Assembly: GCF_000419605.1 (NCBI RefSeq)
Contig: NZ_ATTI01000001.1
Span: 2,080,501-2,144,500 of the forward strand
Length of the DNA stretch: 64,000 nt
Source: Sphingomonas phyllosphaerae 5.2
Lineage (GTDB): Bacteria > Pseudomonadota > Alphaproteobacteria > Sphingomonadales > Sphingomonadaceae
Reading direction: 5' to 3'
Shown here: positions 53,038 through 63,115 of the stretch, in pieces
How positions within the stretch are numbered: position 1 is the stretch's first letter
How the letters are laid out: every line of letters begins with the position of its first letter
The notes under the pieces: model-generated
Databases searched by the model: none
Told to the model about the DNA's origin: nothing
The model's input: only the letters and a program-made list of their open reading frames with translations
Translations under genes and position numbers: made by a program

Positions 53038-55164
53038 ATGAAGTTCATGTTGTTCGCTGCGGTCGCGCTCGCGCCGCTCGCCATGCCCGCCGCCGCGCAG
53101 ACCGCCGGTGCCGGCCGCCAGTCCGATCCGCATCGCTCCGATGAGGTGATCGTGACCGCGCCGATCCAGACCAGCGAGGCCGACGTCCTGCAGGGTACGT
53201 CGGTGCTGACCGGCGCGAACCTGACGCGTGAGTTGCGCCCGACGATCGGCGAGACGCTGGCGCGGTTGCCGGGCGTGTCCGCGACATCGTTCGGCCCGAA
53301 TGCCTCGCGCCCGATCCTGCGCGGTTTCCAGGGCGACCGCATCCGCGTGCTGACGGACGGGATCGGATCGATCGACGTGTCGAACACCTCGGTCGATCAC
53401 GCCGTGATCATCGATCCGCTGCTGGCCGAACGCATCGAAGTGCTGCGCGGTCCGGCCGCGTTGCTGTACGGATCGTCGGCGGTGGGGGGCGTCGTCAACG
53501 TCGTCGATCGCCGCATCCCGCGCGCACTGCCCGAGAACGGCTACCGCGTCGATGCGATCGGCAGCTATGGCAGCGCGGCGAACGCACGCTCGATCGGCGG
53601 CGCCGCGGACGTGACCGCGGTCGGCCCGCTCGTCCTTCACGTCGACGGATCGTACCTGAAGTCGGACGACCTGCGTACCGGAGGCTTCATCCTGTCGCGC
53701 GCGGCGCGCCGCGCCTCATTGGCCGCCGCAGGGGTGCCGCAGGCGGGCGACGAAGCGATCGACTTCGCGGGCAATGCCGCGCTGCGCGGCAAGCTGCCCA
53801 ACAGCGCGTCGGAAACGTGGACCGCGGGCGCAGGCGCGTCGATCATCACCGACGGTGGAATGCTGGGCGCATCCTACGCGCATTATGACAGCCTGTACGG
53901 CGTGCCGGTTCGCTACGCCACCGCGGCCGGGCAGGAGCAGGAAGCACCGCGGCTGGACGTGGCGCAGGACCGATACGACTTGCGTGCCGAGGTGACACCG
54001 CACGGAGCGGTGATCGATGCGATCCGCGTCCGTGCCGCCCATGCGAACTATCGCCACTTCGAGCTGGAGGAGGACGGATCGGTCGGCACGGCCTTCTACA
54101 ACAAGGGGCTGGAAGGCCGGCTTGAGGTGGTACAGGCCAAACGCGGCGCGTGGCAGGGGGCCAGCGGCGTGCAATATTTCAGCCGCGCGTTCGACGTGGT
54201 CGGCGACGAGGCGTTCCTGCCGCGCAACGACACGCAGCAGACCGGGCTGTTCACGTTGCAACAATTCGAGGACGGGCGCTTCAAGGCCGAGGGTGGCGTG
54301 CGTTACGAGCACACTTCGTTGACCGCAGACGCCGGGTTCCGGGAGGGGACCGAGCGCTTCACCGCGCAGGCGCGGCAGTTCGATACGTGGTCGGGATCGC
54401 TCGGTGCGGCTTACACGCTCACCGACGGCGTGCGGATCGGGCTGAACGGATCGCGCACCGCACGTGCGCCGTCCGCGGAGGAACTCTTCGCCAACGGGCC
54501 GCACGCCGGCACGCAGGCCTATGAACTCGGCAATCCGGATTTCCGCGCCGAAACGTCGTGGGGGCTGGAAGCGACGTTGCACGCGCACAATGCGATCTTC
54601 AGCCTTGATGCGTCGGCCTATTACAACTGGTTCGACAATTACATCTTCGAGACGCAGGTCGTCGATACGCCGTGCGTCGTGGCGGCGGGCGGCGAGGTCG
54701 ATCTGCCGTGCTTCCGCTACGGCCAGGCCAAGGCGCGCTATTATGGGTTCGAGGCCGACGCCTCGGCACAGCTGGCGACGATCGGCACGCATGCCATCAC
54801 CGCCGACCTTCTGGGCGATTACGTCCATGCCGAGGTGGTCGACGGCGGCCCGGTGCCGCGCATCCCGCCGCTGCGGCTGCTCGGCGGGCTTGAGGCGCGC
54901 AGCGACACCAGCGGCGCGCGCGTCGAGGTGGAGAAGGTGTTCCCGGAACGCCGGACCGCGGCGTTCGAAACCGACACGGACGGCTATACGATGGTCAACG
55001 CCTCGCTGTCGTTCCATCCGTGGGGCGGCAGCGACCGGCGCAGCATCCTGCTGGCGGCAAACAACATCTTCGACGTCGAGGCGCGCCGCGCGTCAAGCGT
55101 GCTGAAGGATTTCGCACCGCTGGCCGGCCGCGATCTCCGGGTGACGTTCCGGGTGGGGATCTGA
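53038..55164 (+). CDS. TonB-dependent outer-membrane receptor, ZnuD-like
   Basis: 708 residues from the ATG at 53038, with AAAGGAG 6 bases upstream. Signal peptide MKFMLFAAVALAPLAMPAAA, then the plug domain (about 30-150: GETLARLPGVSATSFGPNAS, RVLTDGIGSIDVSNT, GPAALLYGSSAVGGVVNV) and a 22-strand barrel (from about 160) ending FRVGI. Residues YGVPVRYA and GPHAGTQAYELGNPDF resemble ZnuD and other zinc receptors. Binds a metal or metal complex and moves it through the outer membrane. Zinc uptake is inference from family and the upstream Zur-box-like site. Confidence 0.85.
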   Translation: MKFMLFAAVALAPLAMPAAAQTAGAGRQSDPHRSDEVIVTAPIQTSEADVLQGTSVLTGANLTRELRPTIGETLARLPGVSATSFGPNASRPILRGFQGDRIRVLTDGIGSIDVSNTSVDHAVIIDPLLAERIEVLRGPAALLYGSSAVGGVVNVVDRRIPRALPENGYRVDAIGSYGSAANARSIGGAADVTAVGPLVLHVDGSYLKSDDLRTGGFILSRAARRASLAAAGVPQAGDEAIDFAGNAALRGKLPNSASETWTAGAGASIITDGGMLGASYAHYDSLYGVPVRYATAAGQEQEAPRLDVAQDRYDLRAEVTPHGAVIDAIRVRAAHANYRHFELEEDGSVGTAFYNKGLEGRLEVVQAKRGAWQGASGVQYFSRAFDVVGDEAFLPRNDTQQTGLFTLQQFEDGRFKAEGGVRYEHTSLTADAGFREGTERFTAQARQFDTWSGSLGAAYTLTDGVRIGLNGSRTARAPSAEELFANGPHAGTQAYELGNPDFRAETSWGLEATLHAHNAIFSLDASAYYNWFDNYIFETQVVDTPCVVAAGGEVDLPCFRYGQAKARYYGFEADASAQLATIGTHAITADLLGDYVHAEVVDGGPVPRIPPLRLLGGLEARSDTSGARVEVEKVFPERRTAAFETDTDGYTMVNASLSFHPWGGSDRRSILLAANNIFDVEARRASSVLKDFAPLAGRDLRVTFRVGI

Positions 55165-55206
55165 TCGGGGCGACGATCGGTACGCACTTCGCCCCGGCCT
55201 CGCGCC

Positions 55207-55248
55207 GGGCGCCCGTTACGGGCGGGTTTCCACCCGCAGCGGGCGCCC
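55207..55248. terminator. Nested hairpin between the receptor and the GNAT gene
   Basis: GGGCGCCCG (55207-55215) pairs with 55240-55248, and inside it GCGGGT (55222-55227) pairs with ACCCGC (55232-55237) around a TTCC loop. Lies between convergent genes. No T-run, so strength is unclear. Confidence 0.5.
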
Positions 55249-55322
55249 GATCGGATCCGGGGCCGAGGCAGCTGTCGACGATCGGCGCCGTCGCGCCGCG
55301 CTCCGGCTGCCGCGACGGCCTG

Positions 55323-55838
55323 CTACAGCATGCGTGCGTAGATCAGGTCGTCATGCCACGTTTCGCCGACCCGGAAGCGGCGTGTTCCCGCGACGGTGAA
55401 CCCCTGCTTTTCATAGAAGCGCTGCGCTCGCCGGTTGCCGCCGTAAACGCCGAGCAGCAGGCGGCGGTGGTCGGCGTCGCGTGCGTCGGCGATCGCCTGC
55501 GCCATCAGCGCGGGACCGAGGCCGGCGCCGTGTAACGGAAAGAGCGCGTAGATGCGCTTCAGCTCGATATCGCCGGGTGCTGGCACGACCGGCAGGTCGG
55601 GGCTGGTCAGCAGCGTGTAGCCGACCGGCGCGGTGCCGGCGCGCGCTTCGGCCAGCGTCACGATCGCGCCGTCGGCCATGTAGCGCTCGAAGGCGGCGGC
55701 GCTGCTGTTGCGGGCGACGTGCGCGACGATGTCGGCACCGTCGAGGAGGCCCGCGAACGCCTCCAGGAAGGTGGCGCCCGCTACCAGCGACAGGGCGGCG
55801 GCATCGGCCGGCCCGGCGCGGCGCAGGCGCCAGTCCAT
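55323..55838 (-). CDS. GNAT family N-acetyltransferase
   Basis: 171 residues. GNAT fold: acceptor-side strands (about 1-75), acetyl-CoA loop region ALFPLHGAGLGPALMAQAI (about 100; Q/RxxGxG/A-like) and the C-terminal GVYGGNRRAQRFYEKQGFTV (about 130). Substrate unknown; resembles spermidine/small-molecule acetyltransferases. It follows ndk directly on the minus strand with one base between. Confidence 0.87.
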   Translation of the reverse strand: MDWRLRRAGPADAAALSLVAGATFLEAFAGLLDGADIVAHVARNSSAAAFERYMADGAIVTLAEARAGTAPVGYTLLTSPDLPVVPAPGDIELKRIYALFPLHGAGLGPALMAQAIADARDADHRRLLLGVYGGNRRAQRFYEKQGFTVAGTRRFRVGETWHDDLIYARML

Positions 55839-55839
55839 G

Positions 55840-56262
55840 TCAGCCGACGATCTCTTCCGGCTTGAAGAAATAGGCGATCTCGATCTCGGCGTTCTCGTCC
55901 GAGTCCGAACCGTGGACGGTGTTCGCCTCGATCGACTCCGCCAGCTCCTTGCGGATCGTGCCCGGCGCGGCGTTCTCGGGGTTGGTGGCGCCCATGATGT
56001 CGCGGTTGCGCTGCATGGCGTTCTCGCCCTCCAGCACCTGCACGACGACCGGGCCCGAGATCATGAAGCCGACCAGATCGTTGAAGAACGGGCGCTCCTT
56101 GTGAACGGCGTAGAAGCCTTCGGCCTGCTCGCGGGTCATCTGGATGCGCTTGGACGCGACGACGCGCAGGCCGGCTTCCTCCAGCATCTTCGTGACCGCG
56201 CCGGTCAGGTTGCGGCGCGTGGCATCGGGCTTGATGATCGAGAAGGTACGGTTCGCGGCCAT
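55840..56262 (-). CDS. ndk: Nucleoside diphosphate kinase
   Basis: 140 residues, starting [17 protein letters not shown]. The phosphorylated histidine is in [10 protein letters not shown] (about residue 117), and Lys in [17 protein letters not shown] and [10 protein letters not shown] complete the site. Balances NTP pools. ATG at 56262 is preceded by AGGAG at a 10-base spacing. It lies 80 bp downstream of holC. Confidence 0.98.
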   Translation of the reverse strand: MAANRTFSIIKPDATRRNLTGAVTKMLEEAGLRVVASKRIQMTREQAEGFYAVHKERPFFNDLVGFMISGPVVVQVLEGENAMQRNRDIMGATNPENAAPGTIRKELAESIEANTVHGSDSDENAEIEIAYFFKPEEIVG

Positions 56263-56342
56263 GACGGTCACGGGCTCCTGATGATGAGGATTGGGAAGTG
56301 GCGCCGCACTAGGCGGAGGGCGGCGCGGATGCAAGTCGCGGG

Positions 56343-56783
56343 TCAGGCGGCCTGTTCCCAGCGCCCGGCCTCGTTCTGCTTCCAATAGCGCCGCTCGATC
56401 CCGTCGCGCGCCGCCAGATCCTTCCATGCCGCGCGCGCGGGGCGGATATGATCCTCGTCGAAGAAGTGGAAGGCGCGGTCGAAGTCGAGCGCGGCGTCCC
56501 GCCACTCGCCGTCGACCAGCGCGATGTTGCGGGCCCGGTTCGCCGCATTCACGTCCGGCGCGATCAAGATCGGCTGGCGATCGTCGGCCGCGCTGCCGAG
56601 CTGCGCATGCGGCAGGAAGCTGTCGGGCGCATAATTCCATAGCAGCCGGTCGAGCGCCGTCCGCTGATCCTCGTCGGCGGCGACGATCAGCAGCCGGGCG
56701 CCCGACGCCACCACCTTCGCCGCGATCTGCGGCAGCGCACGTTCCAGCGGCATCCGGGTCAGGTGGTAGAAGTCGACCTGCAT
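56343..56783 (-). CDS. holC: DNA polymerase III chi subunit
   Basis: 146 residues, [20 protein letters not shown]. The alpha/beta fold of HolC is seen in [28 protein letters not shown] and [19 protein letters not shown]. Links the clamp loader to SSB. Begins 11 bp after the pepA stop; pepA-holC pairing is common in proteobacteria. Confidence 0.92.
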   Translation of the reverse strand: MQVDFYHLTRMPLERALPQIAAKVVASGARLLIVAADEDQRTALDRLLWNYAPDSFLPHAQLGSAADDRQPILIAPDVNAANRARNIALVDGEWRDAALDFDRAFHFFDEDHIRPARAAWKDLAARDGIERRYWKQNEAGRWEQAA

Positions 56784-56794
56784 CGGGCCTGGCC

Positions 56795-58234
56795 TCAGCC
56801 TTCGCAGACGTCCGCGACGAAGCGGTCCAGCACGCGCACACCGTAACCGGTCGCGCCCTTCGCCCAGGTCGCGCCGTCCTTGTCGGCCCACACCATCCCG
56901 GCGATATCGAGATGCGCCCACGCCACGCCCTCGTCGACGAAGCGCTGGAGGAACTGTGCGGCGGTGATCGAGCCGGCGCCGCGTGGCCCGACGTTCTTCA
57001 TGTCCGCGATCGGCGAGTCGATCAGGCGATCGTACGCCTCGGCGAGCGGGAAGCGCCACAATTGGTCACCCGAGGCGCGACCGGCGGCAAGCAGTTGCTC
57101 GGCAAGCGTATCGTCGTTCGAGAAGAGGCCGCCGTATTCGTTGCCGAGGCTGACGATCATCGCGCCGGTCAGCGTGGCGAGGTCGACGATGCGCACCGGC
57201 TTGTGCGTCTCCTGCACCCAGGTGATGCAGTCGCACAGCACCAGTCGACCTTCGGCGTCGGTGTTGATGACTTCGATCGTCTGTCCCGACATGCTGGTGA
57301 CGACGTCGCCGGGGCGCTGCGCATTGCCGTCGGGCATGTTCTCGACCAGCCCCATCACGCCGATGACGTTGGCCCTGGCCTTGCGGGTGGCGAACGACAG
57401 CATCGCACCGGCGACCGCCGCGGCGCCGCCCATGTCCCACTTCATGTCTTCCATGCCCGCAGCGGGCTTGATCGAGATGCCGCCGGTATCGAAGGTCACG
57501 CCCTTCCCGACCAGCGCGGTGAGCGGCGCCTCCCCCGCCCCGTTCCACTTCAAGGCGAGGACCCGCGCGTCGCGGCGCGAACCCTGCGACACGCCGACCA
57601 ACGCGCCCATGCCAAGCGCCGCGAGTTCGGGCTCGCCGAGCACGGTGACCTCGAGGCCGAGGCCGTCGACGGCGGCGAGCACACGCTCCACGAACGATTC
57701 GGGATAGAGGATGTTCGGCGGCAGCGTGGCAAGCGTACGGGCCAGGCCGAGGCCCTTCGTCACGGCGTCCCGTCCGGCCCATTCGGCGTCGTCGCCGACG
57801 ACCGTGACATGCGCCAGCGTCGGCTTCTGCTTGTCAGACAGTCTCGTGCGATATTCGTCGAAGCGCCACGCACGCTGCGCGACGCCGGCCGCGAAGCGGG
57901 CCGCGGCGAGCGGAGCGGCGGCGCCGAGATCGGCAACCGCCGCGGTCGCGCCCGAGGTCAGCAGCCTGGCGGTCAGCGCGCCGCCGGCCCGCTCGTACGC
58001 GGCATCGTCGCCGGCGCCGACACCGAGCAGCAGCACGCGCTGCGTCCCGCCCCCGTGCGGTACGAAGAGGTCGGCGACGCTGCCGGCCTCGCCGGTGAAG
58101 CGCTGCCCGGCCGCGGCGCCGGCCAGCAGCGCATCCGCGCCCTCCACGAGCCCGTCGAGCGCCGCACCCTTGGTCACGGGCAGCGCGAGGATGCCGGGGC
58201 TGGCAGGGCGTTGGGGGGCGAAGGCGATCTGCAT
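56795..58234 (-). CDS. pepA: Leucyl aminopeptidase (cytosol aminopeptidase)
   Basis: 479 residues from the ATG at 58234 ([10 protein letters not shown]), which has GAGG at a suitable spacing; two ATGs at 58255 and 58252 are alternatives. M17 domain: [18 protein letters not shown] (Lys and Asp ligands, about 245), [11 protein letters not shown], and [14 protein letters not shown] (Asp, Glu, Arg, about 325). Cytoplasmic hexamer releasing N-terminal residues from peptides; in E. coli PepA also binds DNA. Divergent from lptD with about 150 bp between. Confidence 0.95.
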   Translation of the reverse strand: MQIAFAPQRPASPGILALPVTKGAALDGLVEGADALLAGAAAGQRFTGEAGSVADLFVPHGGGTQRVLLLGVGAGDDAAYERAGGALTARLLTSGATAAVADLGAAAPLAAARFAAGVAQRAWRFDEYRTRLSDKQKPTLAHVTVVGDDAEWAGRDAVTKGLGLARTLATLPPNILYPESFVERVLAAVDGLGLEVTVLGEPELAALGMGALVGVSQGSRRDARVLALKWNGAGEAPLTALVGKGVTFDTGGISIKPAAGMEDMKWDMGGAAAVAGAMLSFATRKARANVIGVMGLVENMPDGNAQRPGDVVTSMSGQTIEVINTDAEGRLVLCDCITWVQETHKPVRIVDLATLTGAMIVSLGNEYGGLFSNDDTLAEQLLAAGRASGDQLWRFPLAEAYDRLIDSPIADMKNVGPRGAGSITAAQFLQRFVDEGVAWAHLDIAGMVWADKDGATWAKGATGYGVRVLDRFVADVCEG

Positions 58235-58385
58235 TCCGGTGTCCTCAGTCATCATGCCTTCTAACTAGGGACGGCCCCGGCAAATGGCAAAGCGTTGCAG
58301 GCGACGCGCGGCGATGCGATAGGCGCGAGAGCGTGCCACGGTCATTTCCGGCCGGGGGTGCAAACGGGGCAACGACAATCACGTG

Positions 58386-60635
58386 ATGCGTTTGGATTTC
58401 CTCGCCGGTGGCGCGCTGTGGCTGGCGCTTGCCACCCCGGCCGCGGCACAGTCGCTGCAGGATCGTGGCGACACCCCTGCCCCCGTCGTATCGCCCGTAT
58501 CCTCGGGTGTTTCCACCGCACCGACGGGGAGCGACCAGGTGCAGTTCAGCGCCGGTACGCTGGAATACGATTATAGCGCCGACATCGTGACCGCGACCGG
58601 CGCGGTGCGCATGACGCGTGCCGGCGACCGGCTGCGCGCCGAGAAAGTCGTGTGGAACCGCAAGAGCGGTCGCGTGGTCGCCAGCGGCAATGTCGCGGTG
58701 ACCAACCCGGAAGGCGATGTCGCTTACGGCGACACGATCGAGTTGACCGACACGCTGAAGGACGGCGTGGTCGACAATCTGCTGGTCGTGCTGGAACAGG
58801 GCGGCCGGCTGGCGGCGGTTCGCGGCGTGCGCGAGCAGGACGGGACGATGAACCTGGAGCGCGCGGTCTATTCGCCGTGCGCGGTGACGGGATCGGACGG
58901 CTGCCCGCGCGAGCCGACGTGGAAGATCACCGCGGTCAAGGTCGTGTACCGTCCCGACAAGCAGCGCATCTATTACGAAGGTGCGCGCTTCCACCTGTTC
59001 GGGCTGACCAGCCCGGCGCTGCCGCGGTTCAGCAACTCGATCGCCGCCAGCAACGATACCGGCCTGCTGATGCCGTCGATCGGGCTGACGCGGTTGAACG
59101 GTGCCGAATTGGTGGCGCCGGTCAACTTCGCGCTGGGGCCGAACCAGTCGCTGGTCGTCGCGCCGCACATCTTCTCGTCGGAAGTCCCGATGCTGGAGGC
59201 GCGCTACACCGGGCTGAACGAACTGGGCGCATTTTCGATACGCGGTTTCGCCACCGGCAGCCGGCGTAGCCAGGATCTGGCGAGCGGCTTCAATTCCGAC
59301 ACCGAGCGCGCGTTTCGCGGCTATCTCGACGGCGTAGGACGTTTCCAGTTCGACCAGAATTGGAGCCTGTCCGGATCGTTGCGGCTCGTGACCGATCGGA
59401 CCTTCCTGCGCCGCTACGACATCTCGAACGAGGATCGGCTGCGTACCACGCTTGCGCTGGAGCGGGTCGACCCGAACAGCTATCTTTCGATCGCCGGCTG
59501 GGCGGTGCAGACGTTGCGCGTCGGCGACCAGCAGGGAATGCAGCCGGTGGCGCTGCCGGAGATAGACTATCGCCGTCGCGTGCCGGACGCCCTGCTGGGC
59601 GGTACGTTGCAAGTGCAGCTGAACACGCTGGCGATCGGACGCAAGGCGGGACAGGACACGCAGCGGGCCTTCGGCAGCGCGCGCTGGGACTGGCGCGGGA
59701 TCACCGTCATGGGCCAGGAAGTGACGTTGACCGCGTTCGGCCGCGCCGATGCCTATGACACGCAGAACGTCGCGGCGACCTCGATCGTCAGCTATCGCGG
59801 GATCGAGGGCTTCCAGACGCGGCTGATCGGCGCGCTGGCCGCCGACGTGCGCTGGCCCTTCGTGGGTGAGTTGTTCGGGGGGTTTCAGCGCTTCACGCCG
59901 CGCGTGCAGGTGGTGGCCACGCCAAAGACCCGCAACATCCAGATACCGAACGAGGATGCGCGAGCGGTCGACCTGGAAGATTCGAACCTTTTCGCGCTGA
60001 ATCGCTTCTCCGGCTATGATCGCTGGGAGGATTCAAGCCGCGTCACCTATGGTGCGGAATGGGCACTCGATCTCAACCGGATCGCGATCTCCGCCAACGT
60101 CGGGCAGAGCTACCGCCTTGTCGAACGGCCGAGCATCCTGCCGGACGGCACGGGCCTGTCGGACCGCTTCTCCGACATCGTCGGGCGCACCAACATCCGC
60201 TTCGGTGAGTTCCTGACGCTCACCCATCGCTATCGCATCGACAAGGACAGTTTCTCGGTGCGCCGCAACGAGGTCGACGCGACGGTGGGAACGCGCCGCA
60301 CCTATGCGACGATCGGCTACCTGCGGCTGAACCGCGACATCGACGTGCTGGAAGATCTTCAGGACCGCGAGGAAGTGCGCGCGGGCGGACGCGTAGCGAT
60401 CGGTCGCTTCTGGTCCGTATGGGGCTCGGCGATCGTCGACCTGACCGATCGTGCCGAAGATCCGCTGTCCGCATCGGACGGGTTCAATCCGATCCGGCAC
60501 CGCGTAGGTGTCGCATATCAGGACGATTGTCTCGACCTGGGCGTGACGTGGAAGCGCGACTATCGCAACATTGGCGACGCGCGCAGCGGCAACAGTTACC
60601 TGTTGACGCTTTCCTTCAAGAACATCGGCCGCTAA
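58386..60635 (+). CDS. lptD: LPS-assembly protein LptD
   Basis: 749 residues from the ATG at 58386; a GTG directly before it at 58383 is an alternative. Signal peptide ending ALATPAAAQ, an OstA-like jellyroll N-terminal domain (about 55-170: AGTLEYDYSADIVTATGAVRM is split by the usual loop), then a 26-strand barrel ending LLTLSFKNIG. The cysteines typical for LptD disulfides occur at SPCAV/DGCP (about 165-172) and DDCLDL (about 718). With LptE it puts lipopolysaccharide or lipooligosaccharide into the outer leaflet. First gene of the lptD-surA-pdxA-ksgA operon. Confidence 0.94.
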   Translation: MRLDFLAGGALWLALATPAAAQSLQDRGDTPAPVVSPVSSGVSTAPTGSDQVQFSAGTLEYDYSADIVTATGAVRMTRAGDRLRAEKVVWNRKSGRVVASGNVAVTNPEGDVAYGDTIELTDTLKDGVVDNLLVVLEQGGRLAAVRGVREQDGTMNLERAVYSPCAVTGSDGCPREPTWKITAVKVVYRPDKQRIYYEGARFHLFGLTSPALPRFSNSIAASNDTGLLMPSIGLTRLNGAELVAPVNFALGPNQSLVVAPHIFSSEVPMLEARYTGLNELGAFSIRGFATGSRRSQDLASGFNSDTERAFRGYLDGVGRFQFDQNWSLSGSLRLVTDRTFLRRYDISNEDRLRTTLALERVDPNSYLSIAGWAVQTLRVGDQQGMQPVALPEIDYRRRVPDALLGGTLQVQLNTLAIGRKAGQDTQRAFGSARWDWRGITVMGQEVTLTAFGRADAYDTQNVAATSIVSYRGIEGFQTRLIGALAADVRWPFVGELFGGFQRFTPRVQVVATPKTRNIQIPNEDARAVDLEDSNLFALNRFSGYDRWEDSSRVTYGAEWALDLNRIAISANVGQSYRLVERPSILPDGTGLSDRFSDIVGRTNIRFGEFLTLTHRYRIDKDSFSVRRNEVDATVGTRRTYATIGYLRLNRDIDVLEDLQDREEVRAGGRVAIGRFWSVWGSAIVDLTDRAEDPLSASDGFNPIRHRVGVAYQDDCLDLGVTWKRDYRNIGDARSGNSYLLTLSFKNIGR

Positions 60636-60717
60636 GCCCCGGTTCAGTTCATTTTCGGCACATGCGCCTAACGTGCCCTTCACGGGTGCGCATCATCGGG
60701 ATTTCGAGACGGACGTG

Positions 60718-62103
60718 ATGACGAAGACGAAGGGCGCGGCGCTGACCCGCCGATTGCTGGGCACGATCGTGACGCTGGGCGTCACCGGTGCGGCACTGGC
60801 GCAAGGAGGCGCGCCGAACGCCGCGCCGGATTTCGCGCAGGACGTGCCGTCGCGCGACGCCACCGGGCTGAACCTGCCAGCCAACCTTCAGATCTTCGGC
60901 AAGCTGGACCCCAACATCCGCAAGGCGACCGCTATCGTCAACGAGGCGGTGATCACCGGCACCGACGTCGACCAGCGCGTGAACTTCATCGCCGCCGCGA
61001 ACGGCGCCAAGCTGAACGACGAGGAACGCGAGCGGCTACGCTTGCAGGTGCTGCGCCAGCTGATCGACGAGACGTTGCAGATCCAGCAGGCCAAGGTCGC
61101 CGACATCACCGTGACCAAGGGCGAGATCGACCAGGCCTATGCGGGGGTCGCGCGTAACCTGCAGAAGACGCCGGCGGTGCTGACCACATGGCTGCGCGAG
61201 GAGGGATCGTCGGATCGCTCGCTGCGGCGCCAGATCGAGGGCGAGCTGGCGTGGAACCGCTATCTGCGCAAGCGGGTCGAGCCCTTCGTCAACGTCGGCG
61301 ATGAAGAAGTGAAGGCGATCCTAGACCGGCTGGAAGCGGCCAAGGGCACCGAGGAATACCACCTCAACGAAATCTACCTCGCCGCGACGCCGGACCGCCA
61401 GCAGCAGGTGTTCGAAAGCACGAAGCAGCTGATCGCCGAAATCGGCAAGGGTCAGGCGCCATTCGCCTATTTTGCGCGCAACTTCTCCGAAGCATCGACG
61501 CGCGGCGTCGGCGGCGATCTGGGCTGGGTGCGTAGCGCGCAGCTCCCCGGGCCGCTCGCCGAAACGGCGCAGACGATGCAGGTCGGGCAGGTCGCCGGAC
61601 CGGTCGCAACGCCGGGCGGCTTCTCGATCCTGTACCTGGTCGACAAGCGCCAGGTGCTGATGGCCGATCCGCGCGATGCGCGATTGAGCCTGAAGCAGCT
61701 GACGATCAAGTTCCCGGCCGGCACGACCCAGGCGCAGGCGACCGCCAGGACCAGCGCGTTCGCCGGTGCCATCCAGAAGCTGCAAGGCTGCGGATCGGTG
61801 GAGAAGGTGGCCGCGTCGCTGAACGCGGAGGTGGTCGACAACGACGCGATCCGCATCCGCGACCTGCCGCCGCCCTTGCAGGCGATCATGGTGAAGTTGC
61901 AGGTCGGCCAGGCCACGCCGCCGTTCGGTTCGCCAACGGAGGGCGTGCGGACGCTGGTGATGTGCGGGCGCGACGAAGCGCAGGGCGGACAGCTGCCGGG
62001 TGCGCAGCAGATCCAGAACCAGCTGGAGCAGCAGCGCGTGAACCTGCGCGCGCAGCAGGCGCTGCGCGACCTGCGGCGCGACGCGGTGATCGATTATCGT
62101 TGA
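60718..62103 (+). CDS. surA: Periplasmic chaperone/peptidyl-prolyl isomerase SurA
   Basis: 461 residues from the ATG at 60718. Signal peptide ending GAALAQG. SurA N-terminal helical domain (about 55-190: AIVNEAVITGTDVDQRVNF), one well-conserved parvulin PPIase domain (about 210-315: EEYHLNEIYLAATPD, RGVGGDLGWVRSAQLPGPL) and a second, degenerate one (about 325-430). Helps barrel proteins such as LptD reach the outer membrane. Follows lptD by 82 bp, in the conserved order. Confidence 0.93.
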   Translation: MTKTKGAALTRRLLGTIVTLGVTGAALAQGGAPNAAPDFAQDVPSRDATGLNLPANLQIFGKLDPNIRKATAIVNEAVITGTDVDQRVNFIAAANGAKLNDEERERLRLQVLRQLIDETLQIQQAKVADITVTKGEIDQAYAGVARNLQKTPAVLTTWLREEGSSDRSLRRQIEGELAWNRYLRKRVEPFVNVGDEEVKAILDRLEAAKGTEEYHLNEIYLAATPDRQQQVFESTKQLIAEIGKGQAPFAYFARNFSEASTRGVGGDLGWVRSAQLPGPLAETAQTMQVGQVAGPVATPGGFSILYLVDKRQVLMADPRDARLSLKQLTIKFPAGTTQAQATARTSAFAGAIQKLQGCGSVEKVAASLNAEVVDNDAIRIRDLPPPLQAIMVKLQVGQATPPFGSPTEGVRTLVMCGRDEAQGGQLPGAQQIQNQLEQQRVNLRAQQALRDLRRDAVIDYR

Positions 62104-62113
62104 GGAGCGTGGC

Positions 62114-63115
62114 GTGACCCGGCCGATCGTCATCTCGATGGGTGATCCCGCGGGGATCGGCCCGGAGACGATCGCCAGGTCATGGGACGCGCGCCACGAA
62201 CGCGCACTGCCGCCGTTCGTGGCGGTGGGCGACCGGCGTGCGATCGCGCGCGTTTGGGACGGACCGGTCGCCGCGGTGTCCGACCTGAACATGGTGGCGC
62301 AGGTGTTCGCCGAGGCGCTGCCGGTGCTGACGGTCGAGGATGCCGGCGACATCGTTCCCGGCGAGCCCGACCTGGAGGGTGCGCGCTGCGCGGTGCGGGC
62401 GCTGGAGCTGGCGACCGGGCTGGTGCGATCGGGCGCCGGGCGTGCGCTGGTGACGGGGCCGGTGTCGAAAGCGCAACTCTACCAGACCGGCTTCACCTAT
62501 CCGGGGCAGACGGAGTTCGTCGCCGAACGCTGCGGGATCGCGCGCGACAATGCGGTGATGATGCTGGCCGGACCGGGGCTGCGGGTCGTGCCGATGACGA
62601 CGCACGTGCCGCTGGCCAACGTGCCGGGATTGCTGACGGTCGAGTTGATCCTCGCGAAGGCGCGGGTGACGGCGCGCGCGATGATGCGCAACTTCGGGAT
62701 CGAGCAACCACGTCTCGCCTTCACCGGGCTGAACCCGCATGCCGGCGAGAACGGCGCATTGGGGCGTGAGGAGATCGAGGTCATGCAGCCGGCGATCGAG
62801 CAGCTGCGAGCCGAAGGGCTGGACGTGCGCGGGCCGCTGGCGGCGGACACGATGTTCCATGCACGTGCGCGCGAGGGCTACGACGTGGCGCTCTGCCCCT
62901 ATCATGACCAGGCGCTGGTGCCGCTGAAGACGCTGTTCTTCGACGACGGGGTGAACATCACGCTGGGGCTGCCGATCGTGCGGACCTCGCCGGATCACGG
63001 CACGGCGTTCGGGATCGCCGGCAAGGGGCTGGCGCATCCGGGTGCGACGATCGCGGCGATCCTGATGGCCGACGAGGCCGCCACGCACCGCGCGCGCTGC
63101 ACGCTGGCGGCATGA
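62114..63115 (+). CDS. pdxA: 4-hydroxythreonine-4-phosphate dehydrogenase
   Basis: 333 residues from a GTG at 62114 with GAGGAG 7 bases upstream. PdxA motifs: [12 protein letters not shown] (about 7), GPVSKAQL (about 117), GHTEF-like [20 protein letters not shown] (about 203) and [12 protein letters not shown] (about 260) with metal-binding His and Asp. Oxidises 4-hydroxythreonine phosphate for pyridoxal phosphate synthesis. Overlaps ksgA by 4 bp. Confidence 0.96.
   Translation: MTRPIVISMGDPAGIGPETIARSWDARHERALPPFVAVGDRRAIARVWDGPVAAVSDLNMVAQVFAEALPVLTVEDAGDIVPGEPDLEGARCAVRALELATGLVRSGAGRALVTGPVSKAQLYQTGFTYPGQTEFVAERCGIARDNAVMMLAGPGLRVVPMTTHVPLANVPGLLTVELILAKARVTARAMMRNFGIEQPRLAFTGLNPHAGENGALGREEIEVMQPAIEQLRAEGLDVRGPLAADTMFHARAREGYDVALCPYHDQALVPLKTLFFDDGVNITLGLPIVRTSPDHGTAFGIAGKGLAHPGATIAAILMADEAATHRARCTLAA

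Noticed and set aside
56291..58264. 657-codon plus-strand frame antisense to holC and pepA
   Set aside because: Shadow of two well-conserved genes; composition of a codon-bias artefact.
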